A stretch of DNA of 33,572 nucleotides from an uncultured Oscillospiraceae bacterium (lineage in GTDB: Bacteria > Bacillota > Clostridia > Oscillospirales > Oscillospiraceae), in contig CALXDJ010000022.1 in assembly GCA_944387035.1 (NCBI GenBank), positions 1 to 33,572 on the forward strand. Reading direction: 5' to 3'. This document shows positions 1 through 7,832 of the stretch, piece by piece. The translations under genes and the position numbers were made by a program. The notes beneath the pieces are model-generated. The model was given only the letters and a program-made list of their open reading frames with translations. It had not been told where the DNA came from and made no database searches. The stretch's first letter is position 1. The number at the start of each line of letters is the position of its first letter.

Positions 1-971
1 AGCACGAACACGTTGATCAGGCACATGACCACCAGAGGATCGCTGGACAGTGCGCTGATGGCCGCTGCGATGGCCTGAGGAATCCGAGCCACCGTAATCA
101 CCATAGCCAGAGCCTGGCAGGCTGCCACAATCAGCATGATCACGGCGGTGGACTTTGCAGAACCAATGGCAACCTTCTTCAGGAGCTTCAGGTTCATCTT
201 CTTATAGAGGAAGGTGGACACAACCCAAGCATACACGCAAGCCACCACGCCGGCTTCCGTCGGAGTGAAGATACCGGAGAGGATGCCGCCCATCATGATC
301 ACGGGCATCATCAGCGCGGGGAATGCCTTCTTAAAGGCAGTCCAGATCTCCTGCGGAGTGGCCTTGGGCTGGAGGGCATAGTTCTTCTTCTTGTTCATGA
401 AGTACCATGCCAGCATGCAGACCAGACCCGTAATGATGCCGGGAATCACGCCGCCGATGAACATTCTTGTCACCGATGCGCCACTCAAGACACCAAAGAT
501 GACCATGGGTAGGGACGGGGGAATGATGGGACCCGTAATGGAACCGGCGCACACGCAGGCGGTGGAATCTGCTGCGTCATAGCCCTCTTTGATCATGATC
601 GGCAGCATGATACCACCGATAGCGGAAATCGTCACGACTGCCGCGCCGGTCAGAGCTGCGAAAATCATGCATGCCAGAATGGCGGCATAGCCGATACCCG
701 CTCTGACGTGTCCCAGCAGAACCCGGCAGAATTCCACGATGCCCTTGGAAAGGTCGCCGGCCGTCATCAGGTCGCCGCAGAACACAAAGAAGGGAATTGC
801 CAGCAGGGCGAAGTTATTCACGCCGCTGTACAGGTAAGAAGGCACGATCTCATACGAGGTTACGCCCGAGGCTTCCGCCATGGTCAGCACCGTCAGCAGG
901 ATAGAGAACGCGACAGGGATTCCCAAAAACAGGAATGTAAAAATTGAAATCAGAAAGACTGCCAGAATCAT
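1..971 (-). CDS. dctM: TRAP transporter large permease DctM (partial, 3' end outside window)
   Basis: Large membrane subunit of a tripartite ATP-independent periplasmic (TRAP) transporter, which drives substrate uptake with an ion gradient. About 323 codons are visible; the gene runs off the left edge, so the C-terminal part (family usually about 425-430 residues) is missing. The visible protein is highly hydrophobic. It begins MILAVFLISIFTFLFLGIPV and contains family-typical stretches such as GVNNFALLAIPFFVFCGDLM, AALTGAAVVTISAIGGIMLP and SITGPIIPPSLPMVIFG. The ATG at 971 overlaps the dctQ stop by 4 bases (ATGA), so the two are translationally coupled. Part of the operon dctP-dctQ-dctM. The substrate cannot be read from the sequence; the neighbouring sugar-acid enzymes suggest a sugar acid or related carboxylate (inference). 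Confidence 0.93.
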   Translation of the reverse strand, partial: MILAVFLISIFTFLFLGIPVAFSILLTVLTMAEASGVTSYEIVPSYLYSGVNNFALLAIPFFVFCGDLMTAGDLSKGIVEFCRVLLGHVRAGIGYAAILACMIFAALTGAAVVTISAIGGIMLPIMIKEGYDAADSTACVCAGSITGPIIPPSLPMVIFGVLSGASVTRMFIGGVIPGIITGLVCMLAWYFMNKKKNYALQPKATPQEIWTAFKKAFPALMMPVIMMGGILSGIFTPTEAGVVACVYAWVVSTFLYKKMNLKLLKKVAIGSAKSTAVIMLIVAACQALAMVITVARIPQAIAAAISALSSDPLVVMCLINVFV

Positions 972-1462
972 GCCGTTTTCTCTCCTCCTTCCTTTGCAGG
1001 CTGCTTGCGGAACATCTGGATCAGATGGAAGATGTTAATGATCAGCATAAACAGCATGGACAGGGGAATGATGGCCTGAACAACACCATAGGGGATCTTG
1101 GTCAGGGGCATCGGGTAGGTCAGATTCTCCATCACCAGGTTCATCGTAACCCGGATGGTCAGAATCATGATGCCGTCCACCAGCAGGTTGGAGATAATGT
1201 CAAACACCTTCCGGACTGCCGGCGGAACCAGAGAAACCACGATATCCACGCGGATATGGGTTCCTTCCTTCATCGCAACGATGGAGCCGATATAGGTCAG
1301 CCAGACAAATGCCATACGGGCAATTTCATCGGCAGCGGCAATACTGTGGTTGAACACATATCTGCCAATGACGTTGGCGAAGGTCACGATCACCATGATA
1401 ATCATGGACAGATACAGGACCCAGTCCACCGCCTGCCACAAAACATTTTCTACTTTTTTCAT
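968..1462 (-). CDS. dctQ: TRAP transporter small permease DctQ
   Basis: Small membrane subunit of the TRAP transporter, 164 residues, the usual size for the family. Four hydrophobic segments lie near residues 12-34, 48-68, 85-108 and 125-148. Family features include NVIGRYVFNHSIAAADEIAR and the following FVWLTYIGSIVAMKEGTHIRVD region. It sits 40 bases downstream of dctP and overlaps dctM by 4 bases. It links the solute-binding protein system to the large permease DctM. Identification rests on hydropathy pattern, conserved motif and gene order. Confidence 0.92.
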   Translation of the reverse strand: MKKVENVLWQAVDWVLYLSMIIMVIVTFANVIGRYVFNHSIAAADEIARMAFVWLTYIGSIVAMKEGTHIRVDIVVSLVPPAVRKVFDIISNLLVDGIMILTIRVTMNLVMENLTYPMPLTKIPYGVVQAIIPLSMLFMLIINIFHLIQMFRKQPAKEGGEKTA

Positions 1463-1502
1463 AAATTTTTCCCTAAACTAAAACCGTGAAGTTTCGCTTG
1501 CA

Positions 1503-2627
1503 TCAGGCCGCTGCTTCAGCAGTTTCGGCAGTCTCAGCGGTGTCGGCAGTACCGGCAGCGTCATCAGCAGTGCCAGCGCTGGCTCTGTACTCCTCCTGGA
1601 GCGCCTCGATCTTGGTCATGATGTCGTCGAACTCGGGATACTCGGAACGATACTCGTCGATAACGCCGCTACCGGCAGCCTTCATCTCTTCACGATCGGG
1701 ATAGGTGACTTCCAGACCATACTCCTGCAGGGTCTCAACGTCATCCACCATGGCCTGCAGGAACAGCTCCAGCTGCTTCTGAACGAAAGCCTCGCAGGCC
1801 TCATCCACCACAGCCTGGTCCTCAGCGGACATGCTGTTGTAGAAGTCCTCGTTGAACAGGACGAAGTTCATAGCGATCTGGTGGTTGGTCATAGCCAGAT
1901 AATCCTGGACCTCATACCAGCCGTTGGCCAGCAGAGTGGAGGGGGGATTCTCCTGGCCCTCGATGGTGCCCTGCTGCAGAGCGGTGAAGATCTCGGTCAT
2001 GGGCATGGTAACAGGGGCAGCACCCAGCAGCTCAAAGTTTCTCACATAGTGGGAAACGGTGGGCAGACGCAGCTTCAGGCCCTTCAGGTCGGCCAGGCTG
2101 TTGATGGGGCGCACGTTGTTGGACACGCAGCGGTTGCCGTTGATGCTGCAGCCGCGCAGGATGTAGTGGGACTGAATCAGGGCATCCTGGAAGATCTGCT
2201 GGATCTCGGGATCGTTGCAGACTGCGGAAGCCTCTTCCACGCTGTCGAAGACCCAGGGGAAGTCGGCAGCATACAGGGCGGGATAACGGTCAGCCATCAG
2301 GTTGCCGGTCACGCAGCACTCGATGGTACCCAGGGACACGCCCTCGTTGAACTCGGTCTCGGAGCCCAGGCCGTTGTTGCTGTACAGCTCCACGGTGTAG
2401 CGGCCTTCCGTGCCCTCATCGATCATGGGCTTGAAGACCTCTTCCAGAGCGATGCTGGTGGGATGGGTATCGGCATAATAAGTAGCAACCTTCAGGGGAA
2501 TACCCTTGGCCTCGCTGGTGTCGCCTCCCGCAGAATCACCGGTAGAATCCCCAGTAGAACCGCCGCAGGCAGCCAAAGCCGTCATCATGCCAACAGCCAG
2601 AATCAGGGACAAAATTCTCTTCTTCAT
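1503..2627 (-). CDS. dctP: TRAP transporter solute-binding lipoprotein DctP
   Basis: Extracytoplasmic substrate-binding protein of the TRAP system, 374 residues. It starts with a lipoprotein signal peptide (MKKRILSLILAVGMMTALAAC, lipobox LAAC, lipidated Cys at about 21) and a Gly/Ser/Thr linker, so it should be anchored to the outer face of the membrane. The body has the DctP fold signature (YYADTHPTSIALEEVFKPM, LKGLKLRLPTVSHYVRNFEL, TALQQGTIEGQENPPSTL). The C-terminus is odd: after about residue 350 it becomes a low-complexity Ala/Thr/Glu tail with repeated TAE units. An AGGAGG site lies 9 bases before the ATG. First gene of the TRAP operon; substrate unknown. Confidence 0.93.
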   Translation of the reverse strand: MKKRILSLILAVGMMTALAACGGSTGDSTGDSAGGDTSEAKGIPLKVATYYADTHPTSIALEEVFKPMIDEGTEGRYTVELYSNNGLGSETEFNEGVSLGTIECCVTGNLMADRYPALYAADFPWVFDSVEEASAVCNDPEIQQIFQDALIQSHYILRGCSINGNRCVSNNVRPINSLADLKGLKLRLPTVSHYVRNFELLGAAPVTMPMTEIFTALQQGTIEGQENPPSTLLANGWYEVQDYLAMTNHQIAMNFVLFNEDFYNSMSAEDQAVVDEACEAFVQKQLELFLQAMVDDVETLQEYGLEVTYPDREEMKAAGSGVIDEYRSEYPEFDDIMTKIEALQEEYRASAGTADDAAGTADTAETAETAEAAA

Positions 2628-2730
2628 TTCGCTTTTCCTCCTAAAAATCGAATTCTCTATTCAAATCCCCTTCCCCACGAAGAGGTCTGAATCTCATTTG
2701 CTGCACGGCTTTCCGCTGGAAGAACAAATG

Positions 2731-2760
2731 GATTTGGCCGCTCCCATATCTGGCCAAATC
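2731..2760. repeat. Perfect 9-bp inverted repeat in the dctP leader
   Basis: Arms GATTTGGCC (2731-2739) and GGCCAAATC (2752-2760) around a 12-base spacer, 104 bases before the dctP start. It could be an operator for a dimeric regulator or an RNA hairpin in the leader; the sequence does not decide. No T-run follows, so it is not a terminator. Confidence 0.55.
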
Positions 2761-2871
2761 CGGACTTTCCGCAATGTGGAATTCCTTTTCAATGCTGCAA
2801 CAGTAAAAAAGTGTCCCTGCTTTTATTGCATTTTCATCAAATTTCAAACAGGGACTGTTTCCTTTTTGTGC

Positions 2872-2900
2872 ATCGTAGCACGCCCCCAAATTAAAAGCAA
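2872..2900 (-). promoter_or_regulatory. Possible promoter for dctPQM
   Basis: Minus strand: TTGCTT (-35, 2895-2900), 17-base spacer, TACGAT (-10, 2872-2877). Only 3/6 and 4/6 matches to consensus. If used, the leader would be about 235 bases and would contain both inverted repeats described here. Confidence 0.3.
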
Positions 2901-3134
2901 GCCTTTTCCAACATTTTCGGAAATTTTCCTAAATTTGAAAGCGAATTTTTGTCAATGCAAGTTTGGAGTCAAAATTCCCCTCCTTTTTTTGGGGTAATGC
3001 GGGCGAAATGATTGTGAGACAATGGATTGACGTCTTTTTTTGATATTTCTTTTTATTTGCTTCCCATCTTTTTACAGTTAGAATTGAAATCTTGCCTCTA
3101 TAAAATGAAATCCCATACTCCCCTTATGTGGAAA

Positions 3135-3167
3135 CCGGAGGACCGGTCCAAAAGGACCGTCCTCCGG
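3135..3167 (-). terminator. Terminator-like hairpin after the Ldh2 gene
   Basis: A strong stem (CCGGAGGAC plus GGTCC paired with GGACC plus GTCCTCCGG, one bulged base, AAAA loop) begins 42 bases past the Ldh2 stop codon. The T-run after it on the minus strand is short (TTTC), so termination may be imperfect and the TRAP operon could receive read-through. Confidence 0.5.
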
Positions 3168-3208
3168 CTTTGTATGACATTTCACTTGCGAAATGTATAC
3201 TATATAAA

Positions 3209-4300
3209 TTAATCCAGATAGGGGGGCAGATATGCCTCAGCACCGGTATAGGCGGCAATCATCTTCATCTCTTCATAAGTTTTCTCATTCAGAGATACGC
3301 CTTCCCGCAAAACGCGCTCCCGGGCCTCAGCGGATTTCTCACCGTGAATGAAGATCCGCTCCTGTCCCTCCGCCTTGTCCGAATCCCGGATCTCCTGGAG
3401 GTAGCGGTCCAGGGCCTCCCGGATTGCCTGCTTATCGCCAAACATTCCATAGTCCAGAGCGATAAAGCACTGGGCGATATTAGCCCGGCCGGGCGTCTTA
3501 TAAATATAGTTGGATGTGGTGCCGCCGGAGAGGATTGCCGTGCAGATCTCACAGAGCATGGCAAAGCCATAGCCCTTATAGCCGGAAGTCAGCTCACCGG
3601 AGCCGCCCAGAGGCAGGATACCGCCGCCGGCCTTGGCAATGATGTTCTTGAGCACGCGGTTGGGATCGGTGCTGTCGTGTCCCGTTTCATCCAGTGCCCA
3701 GCCCTGGGGCAGCCCGTTGCCGCGCTTGACGTACACCTCCAGTTTTCCTCTGGGCACCACCGTGGTGGCCGCATCAAAGGAAAACGGGACAGGATCTGCA
3801 GGCATGGCGAAGGCAATGGGGTTGGTGCCCAGCATGGCCTGACGGCCAAAGGTCGGAACCATGATGGCCTCGGTGTTGGTCATGCACATGCCGATCATAT
3901 CTTCCTTCACAGCCATCTTGGCATAGTAGCCGGCAATTCCGTAGTGATTGGAGTTCCGGACCGTGATCATGCCGAAACCATGCTGGCGGGCTTTGTCAAT
4001 GGCCATGTTCATAGCCCGGATGCCCAGGGTCTGACCCATGCAGTCATTGCCTTCGATCACAGCAGAGAGCGGAGTCTCAAACACCACTTCGGGCTTGGCG
4101 TCCAGCTTGACCAGTCCGCCGGTAATTTCCTGATGGTACCGAATCAGTCTCTGAATTCCATGGGACTCAATCCCCGACAGATCCGCCGCCAGCAGAACAT
4201 CCGTAATCTGGCGGCTCTCTTCCTCTGTAAAATGATATCCCTTAAACACCTCGCGGCAAAAGGTTTCCAGCTGTTCATACGATACGTGATGGTACTGCAT
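3209..4300 (-). CDS. Malate/L-lactate dehydrogenase family (Ldh2) oxidoreductase
   Basis: NAD(P)-dependent oxidoreductase of the Ldh_2 family (relatives: ureidoglycolate dehydrogenase AllD, sulfolactate dehydrogenase ComC, YbiC, and 2,3-diketogulonate reductase), which interconverts 2-hydroxy and 2-oxo acids. 363 residues from the chosen start, normal for the family. Visible marks are LSGIESHGIQR with the conserved His near 47, RNSNHYG with His near 119, and GTNPIAF near 158. An ATG 7 codons upstream (4321) is in frame, but the GGAAAGTGGG between them is the likely ribosome site for the ATG at 4300. It is expressed alone, divergent from the dehydrogenase/dehydratase operon. The exact substrate is not known; a sugar-acid-derived 2-oxo acid fits the neighbourhood. 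Confidence 0.88.
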   Translation of the reverse strand: MQYHHVSYEQLETFCREVFKGYHFTEEESRQITDVLLAADLSGIESHGIQRLIRYHQEITGGLVKLDAKPEVVFETPLSAVIEGNDCMGQTLGIRAMNMAIDKARQHGFGMITVRNSNHYGIAGYYAKMAVKEDMIGMCMTNTEAIMVPTFGRQAMLGTNPIAFAMPADPVPFSFDAATTVVPRGKLEVYVKRGNGLPQGWALDETGHDSTDPNRVLKNIIAKAGGGILPLGGSGELTSGYKGYGFAMLCEICTAILSGGTTSNYIYKTPGRANIAQCFIALDYGMFGDKQAIREALDRYLQEIRDSDKAEGQERIFIHGEKSAEARERVLREGVSLNEKTYEEMKMIAAYTGAEAYLPPYLD

Positions 4301-4385
4301 AGCAATCGTCCCACTTTCCATATAGTTTCAGGGGTTGCCTATGTCCGGCTGCAGCAGGGGCAGGACAACCCATTCTGTATTTTTT

Positions 4386-4415
4386 ACTATATGCCCTTCT
4401 CTCCCCTTGCGTCAA
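4386..4415 (-). promoter_or_regulatory. Promoter for the Ldh2 gene
   Basis: Minus strand TTGACG (-35, 4410-4415), 18-base spacer, TATAGT (-10, 4386-4391): 5/6 matches in both boxes. The start of transcription would lie about 80 bases before the ATG at 4300. It faces away from the promoter at 4535-4563, about 120 bases away. Confidence 0.6.
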
Positions 4416-4516
4416 TACTGCAGTTTGGAGAATAACCTCCCCCGTTTTTTGCGGATATTTCACAAAAACCGAGGCGGTTTTTCGGCGGGCTTTCAGATTT
4501 TTTAAAACCAGACTGT

Positions 4517-4529
4517 GAAAATCGTTTTC
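4517..4529. promoter_or_regulatory. Possible operator between divergent promoters
   Basis: Inverted repeat GAAAA-TCG-TTTTC just upstream of the -35 box of the gldA-like operon. It resembles LacI-type operators (TGAAAnCGnTTTCA) but has an odd-length centre, so the match is loose. Position fits a regulator of both divergent transcripts. No regulator gene is in the window. Confidence 0.3.
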
Positions 4530-4534
4530 GTATG

Positions 4535-4563
4535 TTGAAAACAAAACCCACCTGTTGTATACT
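4535..4563 (+). promoter_or_regulatory. Promoter for the gldA-like/kduD-like/dgoD operon
   Basis: TTGAAA (-35, 4535-4540), 17-base spacer, TATACT (-10, 4558-4563). Transcription would begin near 4570, about 85 bases before the first ATG at 4656. Confidence 0.65.
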
Positions 4564-4655
4564 TGGGGCAGTTCGATCTGTTTGGGTTTCTGCCTTCTCC
4601 GCAGGACCCTGCAGGCACAGCATCTATCTGATTATTCAATAGGAGGTTTTCTCTC

Positions 4656-5774
4656 ATGCCCAGCGGAAAAGCCAAAGAATCCCGCGCCTTTCAGTCCCCT
4701 TCCCGCTATATCCAGGGGCCGGGTGAACTCCGGAATCTGCCTGTCTTTGCGGCCAATTATGGTCCCACTGCACTGGCGATTATTGACACCTTTTTCTATC
4801 CGGAATACAGCGTGAAAATTCCGGAGCTGTTCCAGGCAGCGGGGATGACCGCCTGGACGGTGGAATTTTCCGGTGCCTCCTCCGACGAAGCGCTGGAGCG
4901 GCTTATCGCCTTCTGCCGCACGCTCCCCCAGATCCCTGATACATTTATCGGAATCGGCGGCGGGCAGACCTGCGATATCAACAAGGCCGTGGGTGCTACC
5001 TTCCGGAAGGCCTTTTTCAGCGTTCCCACCGCTTTGACCACAGACGCCCCCACCTCCACCCATACCATCATCAACAATCCTCACGAGCAGCCCCGTCTGA
5101 TGGTCCACTACAAAAACCCGGACTATGTGGTGGTCGACACGGAGATCACCGTGCAGGCCCCCGCGTGGATGATGGTTTCCGGTATTGGTGACGCTTTGGC
5201 CACCTATATCGAGGCACAGGCCTCCTTTGCCAACAACAATGTGTGCAATGCCGGTGCCGGTGATTACCGTCCCACGCTCATGGCAATGTCTGCTGCAAAG
5301 CTGAGCTATGAGATTCTGCTGGAAGAGGGCCGCAGTGCCATTCGGGCCGCCCGGCAGCATCTGCGCACTCCGGCCTACGAGGATGTGGTGGAGGCCACGG
5401 TATTGCTTTCCGGCCTGGGCTTTGAATGCACCGGCGTATCCATTGCCCACGGTCTGCAGGCAGGCTTCCATGTGCTGCCCGTCAAGCCCTTGCTCCACGG
5501 GACCGGCGTGGGATACTGCACACTCATCCAGCTGATCGTGCAAAACGACAGCCGCTTTGGGGAGATTTTCTCCTTCTGCCGGGATATTGGTCTTCCGGTC
5601 TGCACCCAGGATTTGGGCCTGACTCCGGAAAACCGGGATGCAAGCATCTGCGCTCTGGTAGACGAGGTCTACGGCAAGCGTTGGAACGTTGCCAACGTGC
5701 CGCACTACTTCTCCCGCCAGACATTGATTGACGCCATTTACTACCTGGACGCTTATGCGGCCGAACAGGCCTGA
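4656..5774 (+). CDS. Iron-containing alcohol dehydrogenase, glycerol dehydrogenase-like
   Basis: NAD-dependent metal alcohol dehydrogenase most like GldA, 372 residues (GldA is about 367). It shares the GldA-type opening SPSRYIQGPGEL, the NAD-binding GIGGGQTCDINKAVG (about 99-113), TTDAPTSTHTIINN, and metal ligands at Asp179 (GIGDALATYIEA), His265 (VSIAHGLQAGF) and His281 (LLHGTGVGY). Start chosen because AGGAGG lies 9 bases upstream. First gene of a three-gene operon with an SDR and galactonate dehydratase. True glycerol dehydrogenase is possible, but the context suggests oxidation of a sugar acid, polyol or hydroxy-acid; motif differences such as TTDAPTSTH versus STDAPCSAL support a specificity other than glycerol (inference). 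Confidence 0.88.
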   Translation: MPSGKAKESRAFQSPSRYIQGPGELRNLPVFAANYGPTALAIIDTFFYPEYSVKIPELFQAAGMTAWTVEFSGASSDEALERLIAFCRTLPQIPDTFIGIGGGQTCDINKAVGATFRKAFFSVPTALTTDAPTSTHTIINNPHEQPRLMVHYKNPDYVVVDTEITVQAPAWMMVSGIGDALATYIEAQASFANNNVCNAGAGDYRPTLMAMSAAKLSYEILLEEGRSAIRAARQHLRTPAYEDVVEATVLLSGLGFECTGVSIAHGLQAGFHVLPVKPLLHGTGVGYCTLIQLIVQNDSRFGEIFSFCRDIGLPVCTQDLGLTPENRDASICALVDEVYGKRWNVANVPHYFSRQTLIDAIYYLDAYAAEQA

Positions 5775-5804
5775 GTCAGGTCAAGAAAGGACAGGGCAGA
5801 CAAG

Positions 5805-6566
5805 ATGAATCGTTTTGATATCAAGGGGAAAAAAGCCATTGTAACCGGCGGCACCCGGGGATTGGGACACGGCATGGCCGAAGGATTGCTGGAAGAGGGC
5901 TGTGAAGTGGTCATCGTCGGCAGCTCTGAGGGCGTCCATCGCGTCGCGGAGGAATTTCGCAGCCGCGGCTTTGCCTGCCACGGCGTCCAGGCGGACCTGG
6001 GCAGCCGGGAGCAGACCCTGGCATGCTTCCACTCCTGCATGGAGCTGCTGGGCGGCGATCTGGATATTCTGGTCAATGCCCACGGCATCCAGCGGCGTCA
6101 TCAGCCGGAGGATTTCCCACTCTCCGACTGGGATGACGTCATCAGCGTCAATTTGAGCTCCGTGTTTGTACTCTGCCAGGAAGCCGGGCGGGTCATGCTG
6201 CCCAAGGGCCGGGGCAAGATCATCAACATCGCCTCCATGATCTCCTTCTTCGGCGGACAAACCATTCCGGCCTATGCTGCCTCCAAGGGCGGCATTGCCC
6301 AGCTGACCAAGGCCCTGAGCAATGACTGGGCCGGTAAGGGTATCCAGATCAACGCCATTGCGCCCGGCTATATGGCAACGGATATGAACACCGCCCTGAT
6401 GGATCCCGCCAACCCCCGCTATCAGCAGATCACCGACCGGATTCCCGCCCACCGCTGGGGCACCCCGGACGACATGAAGGGCATCTGCGTATTCCTGGCC
6501 TCCCCTGCCAGCGATTATATCACCGGCGCCGTCATCCCGGTTGACGGCGGATACCTGGTAAAATAA
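5805..6566 (+). CDS. KduD-like short-chain dehydrogenase (sugar-acid oxidoreductase)
   Basis: SDR-family NAD(P)-dependent oxidoreductase of 253 residues. Cofactor loop TGGTRGLG (14-21), NAHG (91-94), catalytic Ser144 in NIASM, Tyr157 and Lys161 in YAASK, and the C-terminal VDGGYLVK. The pattern INIASMxSFxGGxxxPxYxASK with [11 protein letters not shown] and RIPAxRWGxPxDxxG is close to KduD (2-dehydro-3-deoxy-D-gluconate 5-dehydrogenase) and gluconate 5-dehydrogenases. A GAAAGGAC site precedes the ATG; the gene starts 30 bases after the gldA-like stop. It probably oxidises or reduces a keto-deoxy sugar acid in the same pathway as DgoD. Alternative: another hexonate/ketogluconate dehydrogenase. 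Confidence 0.87.
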   Translation: MNRFDIKGKKAIVTGGTRGLGHGMAEGLLEEGCEVVIVGSSEGVHRVAEEFRSRGFACHGVQADLGSREQTLACFHSCMELLGGDLDILVNAHGIQRRHQPEDFPLSDWDDVISVNLSSVFVLCQEAGRVMLPKGRGKIINIASMISFFGGQTIPAYAASKGGIAQLTKALSNDWAGKGIQINAIAPGYMATDMNTALMDPANPRYQQITDRIPAHRWGTPDDMKGICVFLASPASDYITGAVIPVDGGYLVK

Positions 6567-6585
6567 TAAAAAAGGAGAATTACCC

Positions 6586-7734
6586 ATGAAAATCACAAAT
6601 CTGAATCTCTACCTGGTGCGGCCCAGATGGTGCTTTTTGGAGATGGAAACCGACGAGGGCATTACCGGCTGGGGCGAGCCGGTGCTGGAAGGTCACTGCG
6701 ACGCCGTAAAAGCCTGCGTGGAAGAGATGAAGCCTTACCTCATCGGTCACGATCCCTCCCGGATTGAGGATATCTGGAGCACAATCTACCGGGCCGGCTT
6801 CTACCGGGGCGGCGGCGTGCTGATGAGCGCCATCGCCGGCATCGATCAGGCCCTGTGGGACATCAAGGGCAAGGTCTTCCAGGCCCCGGTCTATCAGCTC
6901 ATGGGCGGCCCGTGCCGGGATTCCATCCGGGTCTACTCCTGGATCGGCGGCGACCGTCCTGCCGATGTAGGCCAGGCCGCATTGGAAAAGAAGAATGCCG
7001 GCTTTACCGCCGTCAAGATGAACGCCACGGAAGAACTTCAGTTCATCGACTCCTATGCCAAGATCGACGAGGTCCTGGAGCGGGTGGCCAGCATCCGGGA
7101 AACCTGCGGCAAGCACTTCGGCATCGCCATTGACTTCCACGGCCGGGTCCACAAGCCCATGGCCAAGGTTCTGGCCAAGAAGCTGGAGGAATTTGATCCC
7201 ATGTTCCTGGAGGAACCCGTTCTGTGCGAGAACATGGAGTACTTCCCGGAAATCGCCGCAGCCTGCAACATCCCCATTGCCACCGGCGAGCGGCTTTACA
7301 CCCGCTGGGACTTCAAGCGTCTGCTGCGCACCGGCGGCGTGGACATCATCCAGCCGGACCTGTCCCATGCCGGCGGCCTGACCGAGGCCAAGAAGATCGC
7401 CGCCATGGCCGAAGCCTGCGACGTGGCTCTGGCTCCTCACTGCCCGCTGGGCCCCATTGCCCTGGCCTCCTGCCTGAACGTGGACGCCACCTGCTACAAC
7501 GCCGCCATTCAGGAGCAGAGCATCGGCATTCACTACAACGTGGGCAAGAGCGTGCTGGACTACGTGAAGAACCAGGCGGACTTCGCCTTCGTGGACGGCA
7601 TGGTCCAGATGCCGAAGATCCCCGGTCTGGGTGTGGAAGTCAACCGGGAGCTGGTGATCGAGGAGTCCAAGACGCCCCACAGCTGGAAAAACCCCGTCTG
7701 GCGCCACAAGGACGGCTCCGTGGCCGAATGGTAA
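6586..7734 (+). CDS. dgoD: D-galactonate dehydratase
   Basis: Enolase-superfamily enzyme that dehydrates D-galactonate to 2-dehydro-3-deoxy-D-galactonate. The 382-residue length equals E. coli DgoD and long stretches match it (for example [37 protein letters not shown] as [23 protein letters not shown], and the ending DGSVAEW). Metal ligands Asp183, Glu209, Glu235 and catalytic His185 and His285 fall at the same positions as in the E. coli enzyme. GGAG lies 9 bases before the ATG at 6586. Last gene of its operon, closed by a strong terminator. Among genes here this has the clearest substrate assignment and sets the locus as galactonate or closely related sugar-acid catabolism. The next enzymes (kinase and aldolase) are not in view. 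Confidence 0.95.
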   Translation: MKITNLNLYLVRPRWCFLEMETDEGITGWGEPVLEGHCDAVKACVEEMKPYLIGHDPSRIEDIWSTIYRAGFYRGGGVLMSAIAGIDQALWDIKGKVFQAPVYQLMGGPCRDSIRVYSWIGGDRPADVGQAALEKKNAGFTAVKMNATEELQFIDSYAKIDEVLERVASIRETCGKHFGIAIDFHGRVHKPMAKVLAKKLEEFDPMFLEEPVLCENMEYFPEIAAACNIPIATGERLYTRWDFKRLLRTGGVDIIQPDLSHAGGLTEAKKIAAMAEACDVALAPHCPLGPIALASCLNVDATCYNAAIQEQSIGIHYNVGKSVLDYVKNQADFAFVDGMVQMPKIPGLGVEVNRELVIEESKTPHSWKNPVWRHKDGSVAEW

Positions 7735-7780
7735 TGCGTCAGGAAAACCTGAACGAAATCTAAACGCCATTATATATAAT

Positions 7781-7820
7781 AAGGAGCGAAGCACAACTCA
7801 GTGCTTCGCTCCTTGTTTTT
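7781..7820 (+). terminator. Rho-independent terminator after dgoD
   Basis: Perfect 14-bp stem (AAGGAGCGAAGCAC with GTGCTTCGCTCCTT), 6-base loop, then GTTTTTGTTT. On the other strand the stem is followed by ATTATATATAAT, so it may also serve the xdhC transcript that ends at 7833. Confidence 0.92.
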
Positions 7821-7832
7821 GTTTCCGGATGT

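Larger units (their letters stand above)
2628..3134 (-). promoter_or_regulatory. Long AT-rich upstream region of the TRAP operon
   Basis: About 500 bases without a gene separate dctP from the end of the Ldh2 gene. The stretch is much more AT-rich than its surroundings. On the minus strand it holds one moderate promoter candidate, a 9-bp inverted repeat and a second, weaker repeat pair (GTCCCTG/CAGGGAC at 2813-2819 and 2849-2855) followed on the minus strand by a T-rich stretch. Short reading frames here have no family resemblance. Most likely the regulatory region for dctPQM; no regulator gene is visible in the window. Confidence 0.5.

Noticed and set aside
2890-2930. Sigma-54-like -24/-12 element before dctP (TTGG...TTGCT on the minus strand)
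   Set aside because: The spacing between GG and GC is one base short and no sigma-54 activator gene is visible; more likely chance in AT-rich DNA.
4632-5705. A 357-codon minus-strand frame opposite the GldA-like gene
   Set aside because: Antisense to a clear metal alcohol dehydrogenase with conserved ligands; no homology of its own.
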